Positions 1-8,338 are shown, numbered from the stretch's first letter. The stretch: DNA of 24,819 nucleotides from JAVBRU01 sp031547595 (GCA_031547595.1 JAVBRU010000097.1:1-24819), one strand, 5' to 3'. Numbers and translations: made by a program. The notes: generated by a model not told the origin, from the sequence alone.

Positions 1-218
1 GCGTGGCCATTGCGCGCGCCCTCATCAACCACCCCGGCATCGTTCTGGCAGATGAACCGACGGGCAATCTGGACAAAAAGAGTGCAGACGAACTGATGGG
101 TTTACTGGAAAAGGTGCACCAAATGGGCAACACCATCATCATGGTGACGCATGACGAGAATTATGCCAGCCGCTGCCAGCGTGTGCTGACCATCAGCGAC
201 GGTGTAATCGCAACATAG
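1..218 (+). CDS. ABC transporter ATP-binding protein, C-terminal fragment
   Basis: Only the last 71 or so residues are inside the window; the gene begins before base 1, so the apparent GTG at base 3 is an internal valine. The fragment holds the Walker B region LADEPTGNLD and, about 40 residues later, the H-loop VTHD. The GNLD form with a D-loop is typical of the MacB/LolD/FtsE group, which powers lipoprotein transport, macrolide or peptide efflux, usually with a FtsX-like permease. Such ATPases hydrolyse ATP on the cytoplasmic side of the membrane. The permease, if linked, must lie upstream because the next gene is unrelated and has its own promoter. No hairpin terminator is visible after the TAG stop, only a T-rich stretch. 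The ATPase identity is certain; the substrate is unknown. Confidence 0.9.
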   Translation, partial: VAIARALINHPGIVLADEPTGNLDKKSADELMGLLEKVHQMGNTIIMVTHDENYASRCQRVLTISDGVIAT

Positions 219-252
219 TAACTGAATTATTTTTGTTTTTTGTCCTTTTACG

Positions 253-282
253 TTGCGCTTTTCATACCAAATGCTGTATAAT
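253..282 (+). promoter_or_regulatory. Sigma-A-type promoter of the mannitol dehydrogenase-family gene
   Basis: TTGCGC at 253-258, an 18-base spacer and a perfect TATAAT at 277-282. Transcription would start near 289, about 25 bases before the start codon at 315. The ribosome binding site AAAGGAG lies at about 300-306. Confidence 0.65.
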
Positions 283-314
283 GAGGGGCAACGATCACAA
301 AAGGAGCACCATTT

Positions 315-1931
315 ATGCTGAAGCTATCTGTAGACGCTTTGCAAAACCCCGCGCCCTGGCAGCAGGCAGGCTTTGCCCTGCCCGCTTTTGATATAACCGC
401 CCTCAAACAGCGCACGTTTTCCGCGCCCACGTGGGTGCACTTTGGTGCGGGCAATATCTTTCGCGCATTCCCGGCTGCTGCGCTGCAGCGGCTGCTGAAC
501 GATGGCCTGTATAACACCGGCGTCATCGTGTGCGAATGCTTTGATGGCGAAATCATCGACAGCGCGTATACACCCTTTGATAATCTGTCCATCCTGTCGG
601 TGCTCAAAAGCGACGGCGCGGTAGAGAACAGCGTGATTGCGTCAGTCACCGAAGCGCTGCGCTGCGATGGCGCGCGCCCGGCGGACACCGCGCGGCTGGT
701 GGATATTTTTGCGTCACCCTCACTGCAGATGGCCAGCCTCACCATCACCGAAAAAGGCTATGCCACGGTGGATGCTGTGGGCAATACCCTCCCCTGGGTG
801 CAAAGCGATATCGGCAAAAAACCTGCCGAGGCGCGCACCGCCATTGGCGTGCTGTGTGCCGGGCTGCTCACGCGATACCTTGCGGGCGCGATGCCCCTTG
901 CCCTGGTCAGCATGGACAATTGCAGCCACAACGGCGATAAGCTGCGCGATGCCATGCTGTTTATTGCCAGGGGGTGGCAGCAAAGTGGCTTTGCAGAGGA
1001 AGGCTTTGTTGCCTATTTGCAGGATGCCGGCAAGGTGGCATTCCCCATCAGCATGATCGACAAGATCACCCCCCGCCCCGATGCCAAGGTAGCCCAGGCG
1101 CTGGCTGCTGCGGGCTTTGCCGATGCCGCGCCCATTGTGACATCCAAGGGCACCTACACCGCCGCGTATGTAAACGCGGAAGAAACAGAATACCTGGTGA
1201 TTGAGGATCAGTTTCCGGCTGGGCGGCCCCCGCTTCATCTGGCGGGCATCATCATCACCGACCGCCAGACGGTGAATCTGTGCGAAAAAATGAAGGTGTG
1301 TACCTGCCTGAACCCGCTGCACACCGCGCTGGCGGTGCTGGGCTGCCTGCTGGGCTTTGATACGATATATAATGAAATGCGCGATGACGATCTGCGCGCG
1401 CTGGTGCACCGCATTGTCTATCAGGAGGCCATGCCGGTGGTGGCCAATCCAGGCGTGCTCTCGCCGCTGGATTTTGCAAAAGAAGTGCTGGAAAAGCGCT
1501 TCCCCAACCCCTTTATGCCCGATACGCCCCAGCGCATCGCCAGCGATACCTCACAAAAGCTGCCCATTCGCTTTGGCGAAACATTGAAGCTGTATCTGCA
1601 AAGCGATACGCTGAACATCAAGGATCTGCACTGCATTCCTTTTGTGCTGGCGGCGTGGCTGCGCTATCTGATGGGGGTTGATGATCAGGGCAATGCCTTC
1701 ACGCCCAGCCCCGATCCGCTGTTGCAGGAGTTGCAAGCCGCTCTGTCGTTTTTGCAGTTGGGCAGTACAGTTACACAGACACAGCTAAGTTGTGTCTTAT
1801 GCCGAAAAGAGATATTCGGCGTGGACCTGATGGCGGCTGGTTTGGCTGATGATGTAACCGATTTTTTGAATGCGATGCTGATTTCCCCAGGCGCAGTAAG
1901 GCAAAGCCTGCATCGGCTGGTTTGTGAGTGA
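315..1931 (+). CDS. Mannitol dehydrogenase / fructuronate reductase family oxidoreductase
   Basis: A 538-residue polyol-specific long-chain dehydrogenase, a cytoplasmic NAD(P)-dependent family that interconverts mannitol/fructose or hexuronate ketose/alditol pairs. The N-terminal Rossmann nucleotide site is WVHFGAGNIFR near residue 41. SMDNCSHNG near residue 199 and FPISMIDKITP near 240 are family hallmarks. The catalytic cluster is probably K327, N333 and H336 (KVCTCLNPLH); most characterised members have K-x4-N-x2-H, whereas here it is K-x5-N-x2-H. Length is near the upper end of the family (about 480-540). AAAGGAG sits 8 bases before the ATG. The gene stands alone, with no linked kinase, permease or uronate isomerase, so whether it acts on fructuronate, tagaturonate, mannitol or another polyol cannot be told. 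Family certain, substrate open. Confidence 0.88.
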   Translation: MLKLSVDALQNPAPWQQAGFALPAFDITALKQRTFSAPTWVHFGAGNIFRAFPAAALQRLLNDGLYNTGVIVCECFDGEIIDSAYTPFDNLSILSVLKSDGAVENSVIASVTEALRCDGARPADTARLVDIFASPSLQMASLTITEKGYATVDAVGNTLPWVQSDIGKKPAEARTAIGVLCAGLLTRYLAGAMPLALVSMDNCSHNGDKLRDAMLFIARGWQQSGFAEEGFVAYLQDAGKVAFPISMIDKITPRPDAKVAQALAAAGFADAAPIVTSKGTYTAAYVNAEETEYLVIEDQFPAGRPPLHLAGIIITDRQTVNLCEKMKVCTCLNPLHTALAVLGCLLGFDTIYNEMRDDDLRALVHRIVYQEAMPVVANPGVLSPLDFAKEVLEKRFPNPFMPDTPQRIASDTSQKLPIRFGETLKLYLQSDTLNIKDLHCIPFVLAAWLRYLMGVDDQGNAFTPSPDPLLQELQAALSFLQLGSTVTQTQLSCVLCRKEIFGVDLMAAGLADDVTDFLNAMLISPGAVRQSLHRLVCE

Positions 1932-1992
1932 TTACATACAAAATTATCTCGCGAAAATGTACACATCGCGCAAAAATGGTGAATATTTGAAT

Positions 1993-2036
1993 AAATGCAA
2001 AAGAGGCTATGCATTTTAGGCTTTGTGTGCTATACT
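1993..2036 (+). promoter_or_regulatory. Extended -10 promoter and upstream inverted repeat before the tyrosine kinase gene
   Basis: TGC followed by TATACT at 2031-2036 forms an extended -10 box; no good -35 is seen. Just upstream lies a perfect 7-base inverted repeat, AAATGCA at 1993-1999 and TGCATTT at 2010-2016, which could be an operator overlapping the -35 position or a weak terminator hairpin of the preceding gene. The predicted start near 2043 leaves an untranslated leader of about 80-100 bases. Confidence 0.45.
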
Positions 2037-2146
2037 AATACCACTATTTTTGTCGCTGCCGCAGGGTGCTTGGCATAAGTAGCGGGAACGATCATGGTAA
2101 AGTGGGGTTGACAAGCTGCATGAGCGAAACGCAACATCAGGAAGGC

Positions 2147-3841
2147 ATGACAAAAGAAATAGACTTAATGAAGCTTTTGTCCATCTATATACATAACGCT
2201 TGGCTGATTATTTTGGCTGCCATTGTGGGCTGCTGCGTTTGCTTCGCTTATTTTTCTTATACGAATGTGGATACGTACACGGCGTCTGCCACATTTCTGG
2301 TCTCCAGTAAGGATGCCCTGACCATCCAGACAACCAGCGATGTTAACCTGAACGAACTCAATACAGCGCAAAAGCTGCTGAACACCTACAAAGTGATCAT
2401 GCGCAGCGATACGGTGCTCAGCGCCGTTAATTCCGAGCTTGACGGAAATTATTCTCTTTCGTTTTTATCCAAATCCATCGCGCTGACTGCACAAGACCAA
2501 ACCGAGGTGATGAAAGTTACCGTCACCACCACCGATCCACAGCTTTCTTTGGATATTTGCCGCGGCGTGATGCTCAACGCTCCAGGCGAATTGAACCGCT
2601 TGATTGGTGGCGAGCTGAAGACGGTGGACGAAGCTACCTGCTCTTTTCTGCCCAATTCCAACTCCGTCATGCGCAATACCATCTTGGGCGGCATGATTGC
2701 CGCGCTGGCGGTGGTCGCGTTCTTCACGCTGCATTTCATCCTAGGCTCCAAGGTCACCGACGAAGATGATTTGACCCGCAATTTCACTTCGCCGGTGCTG
2801 GCCGCGATCCCCGATATGAACAGAAAAGGCTCCCGCTATGGGTATAAGCGGTATGGCCGTTACGGCTATAGCTACAGCCATTATTCGCGTGGCAAGTATG
2901 GCTATAAGCGCGCCTATTCTGCCGATGACAGCCTGCCTGGCAAGGAGGGCAAAGCTGTAAAAGCAGAGCTGACCGTCAAAGCCGCCCCTGCGAAGAACAG
3001 TAAGAGCAAAAAGCCAGCGAAGGCCGCTAAGGCGAAGGATTCCATTGATAAGGATCAGGATAACCTGCCCGAGGATCCGGCGCGCCGCCACGTGATTTCC
3101 GAAAATACGTCTGCGCACATTGTGGAAATCTACAAAATGCTGCGCACCAACCTGCGTTTTGTGATGACCGAAGAAGACAAGCGCGCTTTGATCGTCACCA
3201 GCGCCATGGCTTCGGAGGGCAAATCCACCGTTACGGCCAACCTTGCCATCGTGGCTGCCCAGGCCGGTCAGCGGATTTTGATCATCGACGCCGATATGCG
3301 AAAGCCCATGCAGTCCACGCAGTTCAACGTGCGGCCGCGCGCGCGCCAGGGCCTGGCCGAAGTGTTGTCCGGCATTGCCTCCTTTGACGATGCCGTGGTT
3401 CACGAAGTGCGCCCTAATCTGGATGTGTTGTTTGCCGGCACCATTCCGCCCACACCCAGCGAGCTGCTGGGCTCGGAGCGCATGCAGGAACTGCTGGCCT
3501 ATGTGAATACCGCGTATGATCTGGTGCTGGTTGATACCCCGCCGGTCAACGTAGTGACCGACTGCCTGACCTTTGTGCAGGGCGTTGCGGGTGTGATGTT
3601 TGTGACGCGTCAGAATATCTCGCTGCTCAAGGAAGTGCGAAAGGCCGTAGAGGCCATTCAGTTTTGCGATGCCAAGCTGCTGGGCTTTGTCATTGACGAC
3701 GTACGCAGCGGCAGCCGCAGTTATTATCGCCGCAGAAGGTACAACAAGTACTACCAAAGCTACAACACCGGCTATTACGGCCACGGGTACCTGGACAGCG
3801 GCAAAAAAGAGAACGGCAAGCCTGCCGCCAAATCCAACTGA
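2147..3841 (+). CDS. Wzz-like chain-length domain fused to a BY-type tyrosine kinase
   Basis: This is a 564-residue membrane protein. The first part is a polysaccharide co-polymerase (Wzz) module with membrane segments at about residues 18-38 and 180-203 enclosing an extracytoplasmic region. Next come a linker with ten tyrosines in about 35 residues (about 225-264), a Lys/Ala-rich stretch, and a kinase domain. The kinase shows Walker A ASEGKST (K359), Walker A' ILIIDADMRKP and Walker B LVLVDTPP. A second cluster of nine tyrosines ends the protein (about 520-548). Such proteins control polymer length in capsule or exopolysaccharide synthesis by cyclic autophosphorylation. Firmicutes often split the two modules (CpsC and CpsD); here they are fused as in Wzc. 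The reading frame is open from 2066. ATG 2147 fits the usual KEIDL beginning and has AGGA 4 bases upstream; ATG 2120 is an alternative. No glycosyltransferases are linked. Confidence 0.88.
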   Translation: MTKEIDLMKLLSIYIHNAWLIILAAIVGCCVCFAYFSYTNVDTYTASATFLVSSKDALTIQTTSDVNLNELNTAQKLLNTYKVIMRSDTVLSAVNSELDGNYSLSFLSKSIALTAQDQTEVMKVTVTTTDPQLSLDICRGVMLNAPGELNRLIGGELKTVDEATCSFLPNSNSVMRNTILGGMIAALAVVAFFTLHFILGSKVTDEDDLTRNFTSPVLAAIPDMNRKGSRYGYKRYGRYGYSYSHYSRGKYGYKRAYSADDSLPGKEGKAVKAELTVKAAPAKNSKSKKPAKAAKAKDSIDKDQDNLPEDPARRHVISENTSAHIVEIYKMLRTNLRFVMTEEDKRALIVTSAMASEGKSTVTANLAIVAAQAGQRILIIDADMRKPMQSTQFNVRPRARQGLAEVLSGIASFDDAVVHEVRPNLDVLFAGTIPPTPSELLGSERMQELLAYVNTAYDLVLVDTPPVNVVTDCLTFVQGVAGVMFVTRQNISLLKEVRKAVEAIQFCDAKLLGFVIDDVRSGSRSYYRRRRYNKYYQSYNTGYYGHGYLDSGKKENGKPAAKSN

Positions 3842-3853
3842 TCCGCTTCTTTG

Positions 3854-3890
3854 CCGCTGTCGCGTCTGCCGCGCGATGGCGGTTTTCTTT
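3854..3890 (+). terminator. Terminator or attenuator hairpin between kinase and phosphatase genes
   Basis: Eleven paired bases, CCGCTGTCGCG at 3854-3864 with CGCGATGGCGG at 3872-3882, including two G-U pairs, a 7-base loop, then TTTTCTTT. It sits 12 bases after the kinase stop and 23 bases before the phosphatase start. No separate promoter fits in the remaining space, so partial read-through probably sets the phosphatase level. Confidence 0.7.
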
Positions 3891-3913
3891 ATTGAATTTG
3901 AAGGAGATTCTCC

Positions 3914-4582
3914 GTGCTGGATATACATTGCCACCTGTTGCCGGGCGTAGATGATGGGGCAAAGGACACCGCGCAGTGTCAGGCGATGCTGGATGCCGCA
4001 TTTGCCGCAGGCATTCGCCATATTATCGCCACCCCACATATTTATGATTATGATACGCCGCGTTTGCCGATTCAAAAGGCTTTTCGCATCGCTAAACGCT
4101 TGGCTATGCAGCGCGGAATCACGCTTTTGCAGGGGTATGAGGTCAATTGGCAAGCGCTGCCCGGCAAAAATGCGGATGATTTGCGGCCGCTTTGCGTGGA
4201 AGGCACCCAAACGCTGCTGCTGGAACTGCCAAGCGAGCGTATGTTTCCCGGCTGGCAGGAGCTGCTTTCGTCGCTTACTCAACAGATACATATCATCATC
4301 GCGCATCCGGAACGCTATGTTTATATGAAAAAAGACTTGGCAATCGCAAAAGCCTTGGTGGAGATGGGCTGCGAAATGCAGGTAGATGCCGACGTACTTG
4401 GCAAGCGCTTGGGCGAAGGGAAAGTTGCGCACAAGCTGCTTGATGCGCAGCTGGTGCACTATATCGCCTCCGATGCGCATGATGAGAAGGATTATCAGGC
4501 GGTTACCCGGCATAAAGAGCAGTGGATGAACAAGGGTTTGCTGTGCGGGAAGCTGCCAGGGGATACCGGCAAACGAAAATGA
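3914..4582 (+). CDS. PHP-type protein tyrosine phosphatase, CpsB/CapC/YwqE family
   Basis: This 222-residue cytoplasmic metal-dependent phosphatase is expected to dephosphorylate the tyrosine cluster of the kinase encoded just upstream. Family motifs occur in order: DIHCHLLPGVDDGAKD at the N-terminus (HxH metal ligands), ATPHIYD, GYEVNW (Glu ligand), IIAHPERY and SDAHD near the C-terminus. It is a little shorter than the usual 240-260 residues, yet all metal-binding motifs are present. The start is GTG at 3914, preceded by AAGGAG at 3901-3906; the second residue begins the family-typical LDIHCH, which supports this start. Kinase and phosphatase share a direction and are separated by 72 bases holding a terminator-like hairpin. 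The CpsB assignment is firm; which polymer is regulated is unknown. Confidence 0.9.
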   Translation: MLDIHCHLLPGVDDGAKDTAQCQAMLDAAFAAGIRHIIATPHIYDYDTPRLPIQKAFRIAKRLAMQRGITLLQGYEVNWQALPGKNADDLRPLCVEGTQTLLLELPSERMFPGWQELLSSLTQQIHIIIAHPERYVYMKKDLAIAKALVEMGCEMQVDADVLGKRLGEGKVAHKLLDAQLVHYIASDAHDEKDYQAVTRHKEQWMNKGLLCGKLPGDTGKRK

Positions 4583-4588
4583 TTATTG

Positions 4589-4632
4589 AAAAAGCGCTTT
4601 GCCCTTGTGTAAGAAAGGCGAAGCGCTTTTTT
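4589..4632. terminator. Bidirectional terminator between convergent genes
   Basis: A 15-base-pair stem, AAAAAGCGCTTTGCC at 4589-4603 with GGCGAAGCGCTTTTT at 4617-4631, with one G-U pair. It has an A-run on the left and a T-run on the right, so it works in both directions: for the phosphatase gene ending at 4582 and for the leftward exporter operon ending at 4642. Confidence 0.9.
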
Positions 4633-4641
4633 GCTATCGCG

Positions 4642-5538
4642 TTATCGGAACAAATCCAACAGCCGGTCCCAGAAGCCCTGCGCGGCGGTGCCCTCAGCCT
4701 GTTGCACAGAGGCAGGCGCGGGGCGTTCCACAGGCTCTGTCATGAGCACAAACTGCACGCTGCTCACAATGTTGCGCTCATCCACAAAAGATGTAGGCAT
4801 GCCGCCTGCCATGCGCTCAAATACGGGGGCCATCAAGCTCTTGGCGATGTTTTGCATGGCGGGCTCCATACCGTTGGTAAATGCTTTGAGGTACATATCA
4901 CCGTCGATGTTCATGCGCACTGCGGCAATTTGCATGCTGTCCATACGGAAGTTATCCACATTTGCCGTGATGGTATAGGCACCCTCCATGCCGGGCAGCA
5001 ACATATAGGTGATGGCGCGGTTGCCGCCCACTGCAGCCACGGTGCCGCCGGGTGCGCTGATGCCCGTGCAGCATGTGCCGTCCAGCGTGAGGGTGATTTG
5101 CAGGGTGAAACCATCGGCGGGGTAGGTGGAGTGCTCGTTCTTGGTGATAGATAATATGATTTCTAATGCACCGGTTGCGCCGCCCAAATCAGACACCGGC
5201 ATCTTTTCGCTGTCCAGCAGGTAGCCGATATCGACCGTCCAGGGTAGTTCTGCCGCGAGGCCGTTGCCCTGATAGTAGAATCTGCCCGGGGCTAGCGTCA
5301 GCTCCTGCGCTTCACCGGCAGATAGTGCATCAATGGTGGTGAGGTTGACGCGCTGGGTGTAGACGCCATAATCGGTGATGGTGGCTTGCTCGTCTGTCTC
5401 GAAGGCGTTGACGACATACAGTGCCAACGGCTCGCCACCGGCGGTCAGCCGCGCGTACACGATTTCTTCCTTATTAACTTGCGCCAGCGCGCCAATGGGC
5501 AGCAGCAGGCAAAGTGCCAGGCATAAAAGCTTTTTCAT
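4642..5538 (-). CDS. Secreted protein of the MMPL exporter operon, function unknown
   Basis: A 298-residue protein with a clear signal peptide (MKK, hydrophobic core, cleavage probably after GALA at residue 19) and no lipobox. The mature part looks beta-rich and ends in a short amphipathic segment FWDRLLDLFR. I recognise no catalytic motif or named domain. Its ATG directly abuts the TAA of the exporter gene (0 bases between) with AGGAGG inside the exporter's last codons, so translation is probably coupled. The context suggests an extracytoplasmic partner or regulator of the exporter, perhaps binding the exported molecule; that is inference from position only. A strong terminator follows. Confidence 0.8.
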   Translation of the reverse strand: MKKLLCLALCLLLPIGALAQVNKEEIVYARLTAGGEPLALYVVNAFETDEQATITDYGVYTQRVNLTTIDALSAGEAQELTLAPGRFYYQGNGLAAELPWTVDIGYLLDSEKMPVSDLGGATGALEIILSITKNEHSTYPADGFTLQITLTLDGTCCTGISAPGGTVAAVGGNRAITYMLLPGMEGAYTITANVDNFRMDSMQIAAVRMNIDGDMYLKAFTNGMEPAMQNIAKSLMAPVFERMAGGMPTSFVDERNIVSSVQFVLMTEPVERPAPASVQQAEGTAAQGFWDRLLDLFR

Positions 5539-7587
5539 TTACTGAGGACCTCCTGCTTTTTTTTGTAGAGTTGTTTTGAGGATGAACTTGTCAAACACCA
5601 ACAGCAGCATGGGCAGCACCACAATAACCATTATCAGCGAAATACCCGCGCCGCGCCCCAGGATGGTGCCAAGCTCGCCAATCACGCGGGTGGTGGAGAT
5701 CACGCCCAGCAGCGTGCCCGCGATGAACAGGATCAGTGCCGAGGGCAATGTGGAGCGCAATGTGTATGCCACGGTTTTGCTGACGGCCTCCCGCTTGCCA
5801 TACAGGCGGCGGTTGCTCAAATACTCCTGCGCCATCAGGATGCCATAGTCCACTGTCGCGCCCAGCTGTACCGAGCTGATGATCAGGTAGCCAATATAGT
5901 TCATCTGGATGCCGGTAAAGTAGGGGATACTGAGGTTTATCCACACCGCGCCCTCGATGGTGAGCAGCAGGAAAACGGGCAGCGACAGGCTGCGGAAGGT
6001 GATCAGCAGAATGATAAAGATGGGGATCGCCGCGCCCAGCTGCACCTTCAGGCTGTCGGCGGTGATGGTGCGCATGAGGTCGTAATTGATGATGTTCTCG
6101 CCCAGCAGATGGTAGCCGGTGGGGTAGAGCAGATCAATGGTGGCATATAGGTTTTCCACCAGGCTGAATGCGGCGTTGCCCTCATCCCTGCAGTCGGCAT
6201 AGATCACCAAGCGGCTGAACGCGCCGCTGGAGAGTTGCGCTTGTTGGCTGGCAGAGAGCATCTGCCACGGGATTTGTGTGCCCACTGCGTTGGAGTAGGC
6301 AATCACAGTGGCCACCTCGGGGATGGCCTGCAACGCGGCGGCAAGCTCTGCTTCGCGGGCAGGGTCGCCGGAGGGCACCAGCAATATCATCTGTTGGCGG
6401 TTGCCAAATCCGGCCTGGATTTCAGCGGCGTCCTGTTGTACAACAGAGCCGTCCACCTCCATACCAGCTGCGCCATAGATAAAGTCGTTCTGCTGCTGGG
6501 CGATAAAGCTGGGCACAATCAACAGCAGCAGCACAATGGCAATTGGCATAGCATAGCGCGTGATAAACTTGCCAACGCGGTTGAAGCGCGGCAGCAGCAT
6601 ACGGTGGCGCGTTTTGTCCAGCAGTTTCGTCATGCCCACCGCCATTGCGGGCAGCACCACCATCACGCTGATGTAGCTAAGCAGGATTCCCTTGGCCAGC
6701 ACCAGCCCCATATCCTTGCCTAGGCTGAATTCCATCAGCATCAGGGAGAGGAAACCAAATACGGTGGTCATTGCGCTGGCAGCAATGGCGGAGCCAGAGG
6801 CACGCATGGCGGCGGCCATAGCGGCGAGGGCGTCTTTGCCTTGCTCCCGCTCATCGCTGAAGCGGTGCAGCAGGAATACTGCGTAATCCAGCGATACAGC
6901 CAGCTGTAGTATCGCGCTGCAGGCACGGGTGATAAAGCTGACTTCGCCCAGCAGCAGGTTTGTGCCTTCGTTGATCATGATGGCAATGCCGATGGTGAAT
7001 ATGAAGAGCAAGGGCTCGATCCATGAGCTGGTGGACATTAGCAGCACCAACAGCACCAGCGGCACGGCAAAGAGGATAATCGTCATTATCTCATCTACAA
7101 GTGTCTTCTGCACGGCAACGGTGTTGACCAGCTTGCCCGATGGCAGCGCATCAGGATACAGCGCATAAATATCGCTGATGACGGCCTTGGCAGCGCTCTC
7201 GTCCACGGTGAGCAGCATCTGTGCATAGCCGTCCTTATACCACTGCGAAACGGTGGCCTCGTCCAGCATTTCCAACGGTTGGGTTAAATCTGCCATGCTG
7301 TCCAGCCACAGGACGCCGTTCACATGCGGGATTTGCACGATCTTCTCTTTGGCGTCCAGCACCTGTGCTACAGACAACCCTTTAAGCACCAGCTGCATAT
7401 TGGGCATGGTGCTTTGATCCACTTGCGCATACGCAAGGGTGGAGGGCGCATCGGCGGGCAAATAATCTGCCAGATGGTAATTGACCTGCACCTGTGTGAT
7501 GCATACCACGCTGACGAGTAACAGCAGGATTGTGAGCGTAATGACCACCCTGCGTTGCTTGAGGATGCCATCAATAAGGCGGTTCAT
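5539..7587 (-). CDS. MMPL/RND-superfamily membrane exporter
   Basis: A 682-residue polytopic membrane protein made of two similar halves, each with one membrane helix, a large extracytoplasmic porter domain and five further helices. The halves begin with the helices at about residues 14-34 and 345-365. Each half carries an Asp-Tyr pair in the fourth helix (SLDYAVFLLHRF near residue 234 and TVDYGILMAQEY near 579), matching the paired Asp/Tyr proton relay known from MmpL3-type transporters. The family uses the proton gradient to move lipids or amphiphilic compounds across the membrane. AAAGGGG lies 7 bases before the ATG. It is the first gene of a two-gene leftward operon, divergent from a TetR regulator that probably represses it. 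The substrate is unknown; lipid or drug-like amphiphiles are the usual cargo. Confidence 0.9.
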   Translation of the reverse strand: MNRLIDGILKQRRVVITLTILLLLVSVVCITQVQVNYHLADYLPADAPSTLAYAQVDQSTMPNMQLVLKGLSVAQVLDAKEKIVQIPHVNGVLWLDSMADLTQPLEMLDEATVSQWYKDGYAQMLLTVDESAAKAVISDIYALYPDALPSGKLVNTVAVQKTLVDEIMTIILFAVPLVLLVLLMSTSSWIEPLLFIFTIGIAIMINEGTNLLLGEVSFITRACSAILQLAVSLDYAVFLLHRFSDEREQGKDALAAMAAAMRASGSAIAASAMTTVFGFLSLMLMEFSLGKDMGLVLAKGILLSYISVMVVLPAMAVGMTKLLDKTRHRMLLPRFNRVGKFITRYAMPIAIVLLLLIVPSFIAQQQNDFIYGAAGMEVDGSVVQQDAAEIQAGFGNRQQMILLVPSGDPAREAELAAALQAIPEVATVIAYSNAVGTQIPWQMLSASQQAQLSSGAFSRLVIYADCRDEGNAAFSLVENLYATIDLLYPTGYHLLGENIINYDLMRTITADSLKVQLGAAIPIFIILLITFRSLSLPVFLLLTIEGAVWINLSIPYFTGIQMNYIGYLIISSVQLGATVDYGILMAQEYLSNRRLYGKREAVSKTVAYTLRSTLPSALILFIAGTLLGVISTTRVIGELGTILGRGAGISLIMVIVVLPMLLLVFDKFILKTTLQKKAGGPQ

Positions 7588-7621
7588 GGGTCAGCCCCTT
7601 TCAAAAGATGATAGACATGTG

Positions 7622-7650
7622 TTGTATTTCTCGGGCTCCTCTATTATAAT
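7622..7650 (+). promoter_or_regulatory. Rightward promoter of the TetR-family gene
   Basis: TTGTAT at 7622-7627, a 17-base spacer and TATAAT at 7645-7650. It shares its -10 sequence with the leftward exporter promoter. The predicted leader is about 90 bases. ATAGACAT occurs at 7611-7618 and again at 7700-7707, flanking both promoters in the same orientation. Confidence 0.65.
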
Positions 7651-7671
7651 GAGCACAAGCAGGAAACTCAA
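7643..7671 (-). promoter_or_regulatory. Leftward promoter of the MMPL operon
   Basis: Read on the minus strand: TTGAGT (bases 7671-7666), a 17-base spacer, TATAAT (7648-7643). The -10 box overlaps that of the rightward tetR promoter because ATTATAAT at 7643-7650 reads as TATAAT on both strands, so the two polymerases must compete. Confidence 0.65.
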
Positions 7672-7744
7672 CCATCAATAATACTGCAACTGTTTACTAA
7701 TAGACATTCGAGGAATAACTGTTGATGAAAAGAGGAAGGTTTAC

Positions 7745-8338
7745 ATGATGCCTAAAAATACAGACCGCCGTACGCGCCGCACGCAGGAGAGCCTTCGTGC
7801 AGCACTGATCACCCTGCTTTCACAAAAGGAGCTTCGTAATATTTCCGTCAAGGAGCTGACCGAGCTCGCGGATGTCAACCGCAGCACGTTCTACCTGCAC
7901 TATGCGGATATATATGATCTGTACCAGAAAACCGAGGACTATGTAGTGGAAGAAGTGACTGAGATTATCGATTTGCGCCGGGTTGTCAGTGGGGATAGCC
8001 AGAGTTTTTTGATTGCGGTGCGCAGCGTGTTTGACTATGTGGCCCAAAATGCGGCGCTGTTCACTGCCATGCTGCGTCTTGGCAATGTGTCGCTCATTTC
8101 CCGCATTGTGGCCAGTAACAAGCCCCAGGACGAGCAGGGCTGGCGACAGCTGCTGGGGGATTGCGATGTATCACGCGAATACTACTATTCGTTCATTACC
8201 TCTGGATGCGTGGGGCTGGTGCGCGCGTGGCTGGAGGATGGCATGCGCGATTCGCCTGCGCATATCGCTGCCGTGGCAGATCAGATGATCGCAGGGATCT
8301 TGCGACAGTTTTCAAAAGAAGAACAGACCGAGGTCTGA
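7745..8338 (+). CDS. TetR-family transcriptional regulator
   Basis: A 197-residue DNA-binding regulator. The N-terminal helix-turn-helix covers about residues 10-58, with the recognition part ISVKELTELADVNRSTFYLHY, close to the TetR signature. The remaining 135 residues resemble the C-terminal ligand/dimer domain common in Firmicutes TetR proteins. It is transcribed away from the MMPL exporter operon, the standard arrangement for a local repressor released by the exported compound. AGGAAGG at 7733-7739 lies 5 bases before ATG 7745 and 8 before ATG 7748; either may be used. The intergenic region holds overlapping divergent promoters, so one bound repressor could control both. No terminator hairpin is obvious after the stop. 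Confidence 0.92.
   Translation: MMPKNTDRRTRRTQESLRAALITLLSQKELRNISVKELTELADVNRSTFYLHYADIYDLYQKTEDYVVEEVTEIIDLRRVVSGDSQSFLIAVRSVFDYVAQNAALFTAMLRLGNVSLISRIVASNKPQDEQGWRQLLGDCDVSREYYYSFITSGCVGLVRAWLEDGMRDSPAHIAAVADQMIAGILRQFSKEEQTEV

Noticed and set aside
2741..4513. Long open frame of 590 codons on the minus strand
   Set aside because: It lies antisense to the kinase and phosphatase genes, whose motifs are unmistakable, has no ribosome binding site and translates to His/Arg-rich low-complexity sequence.
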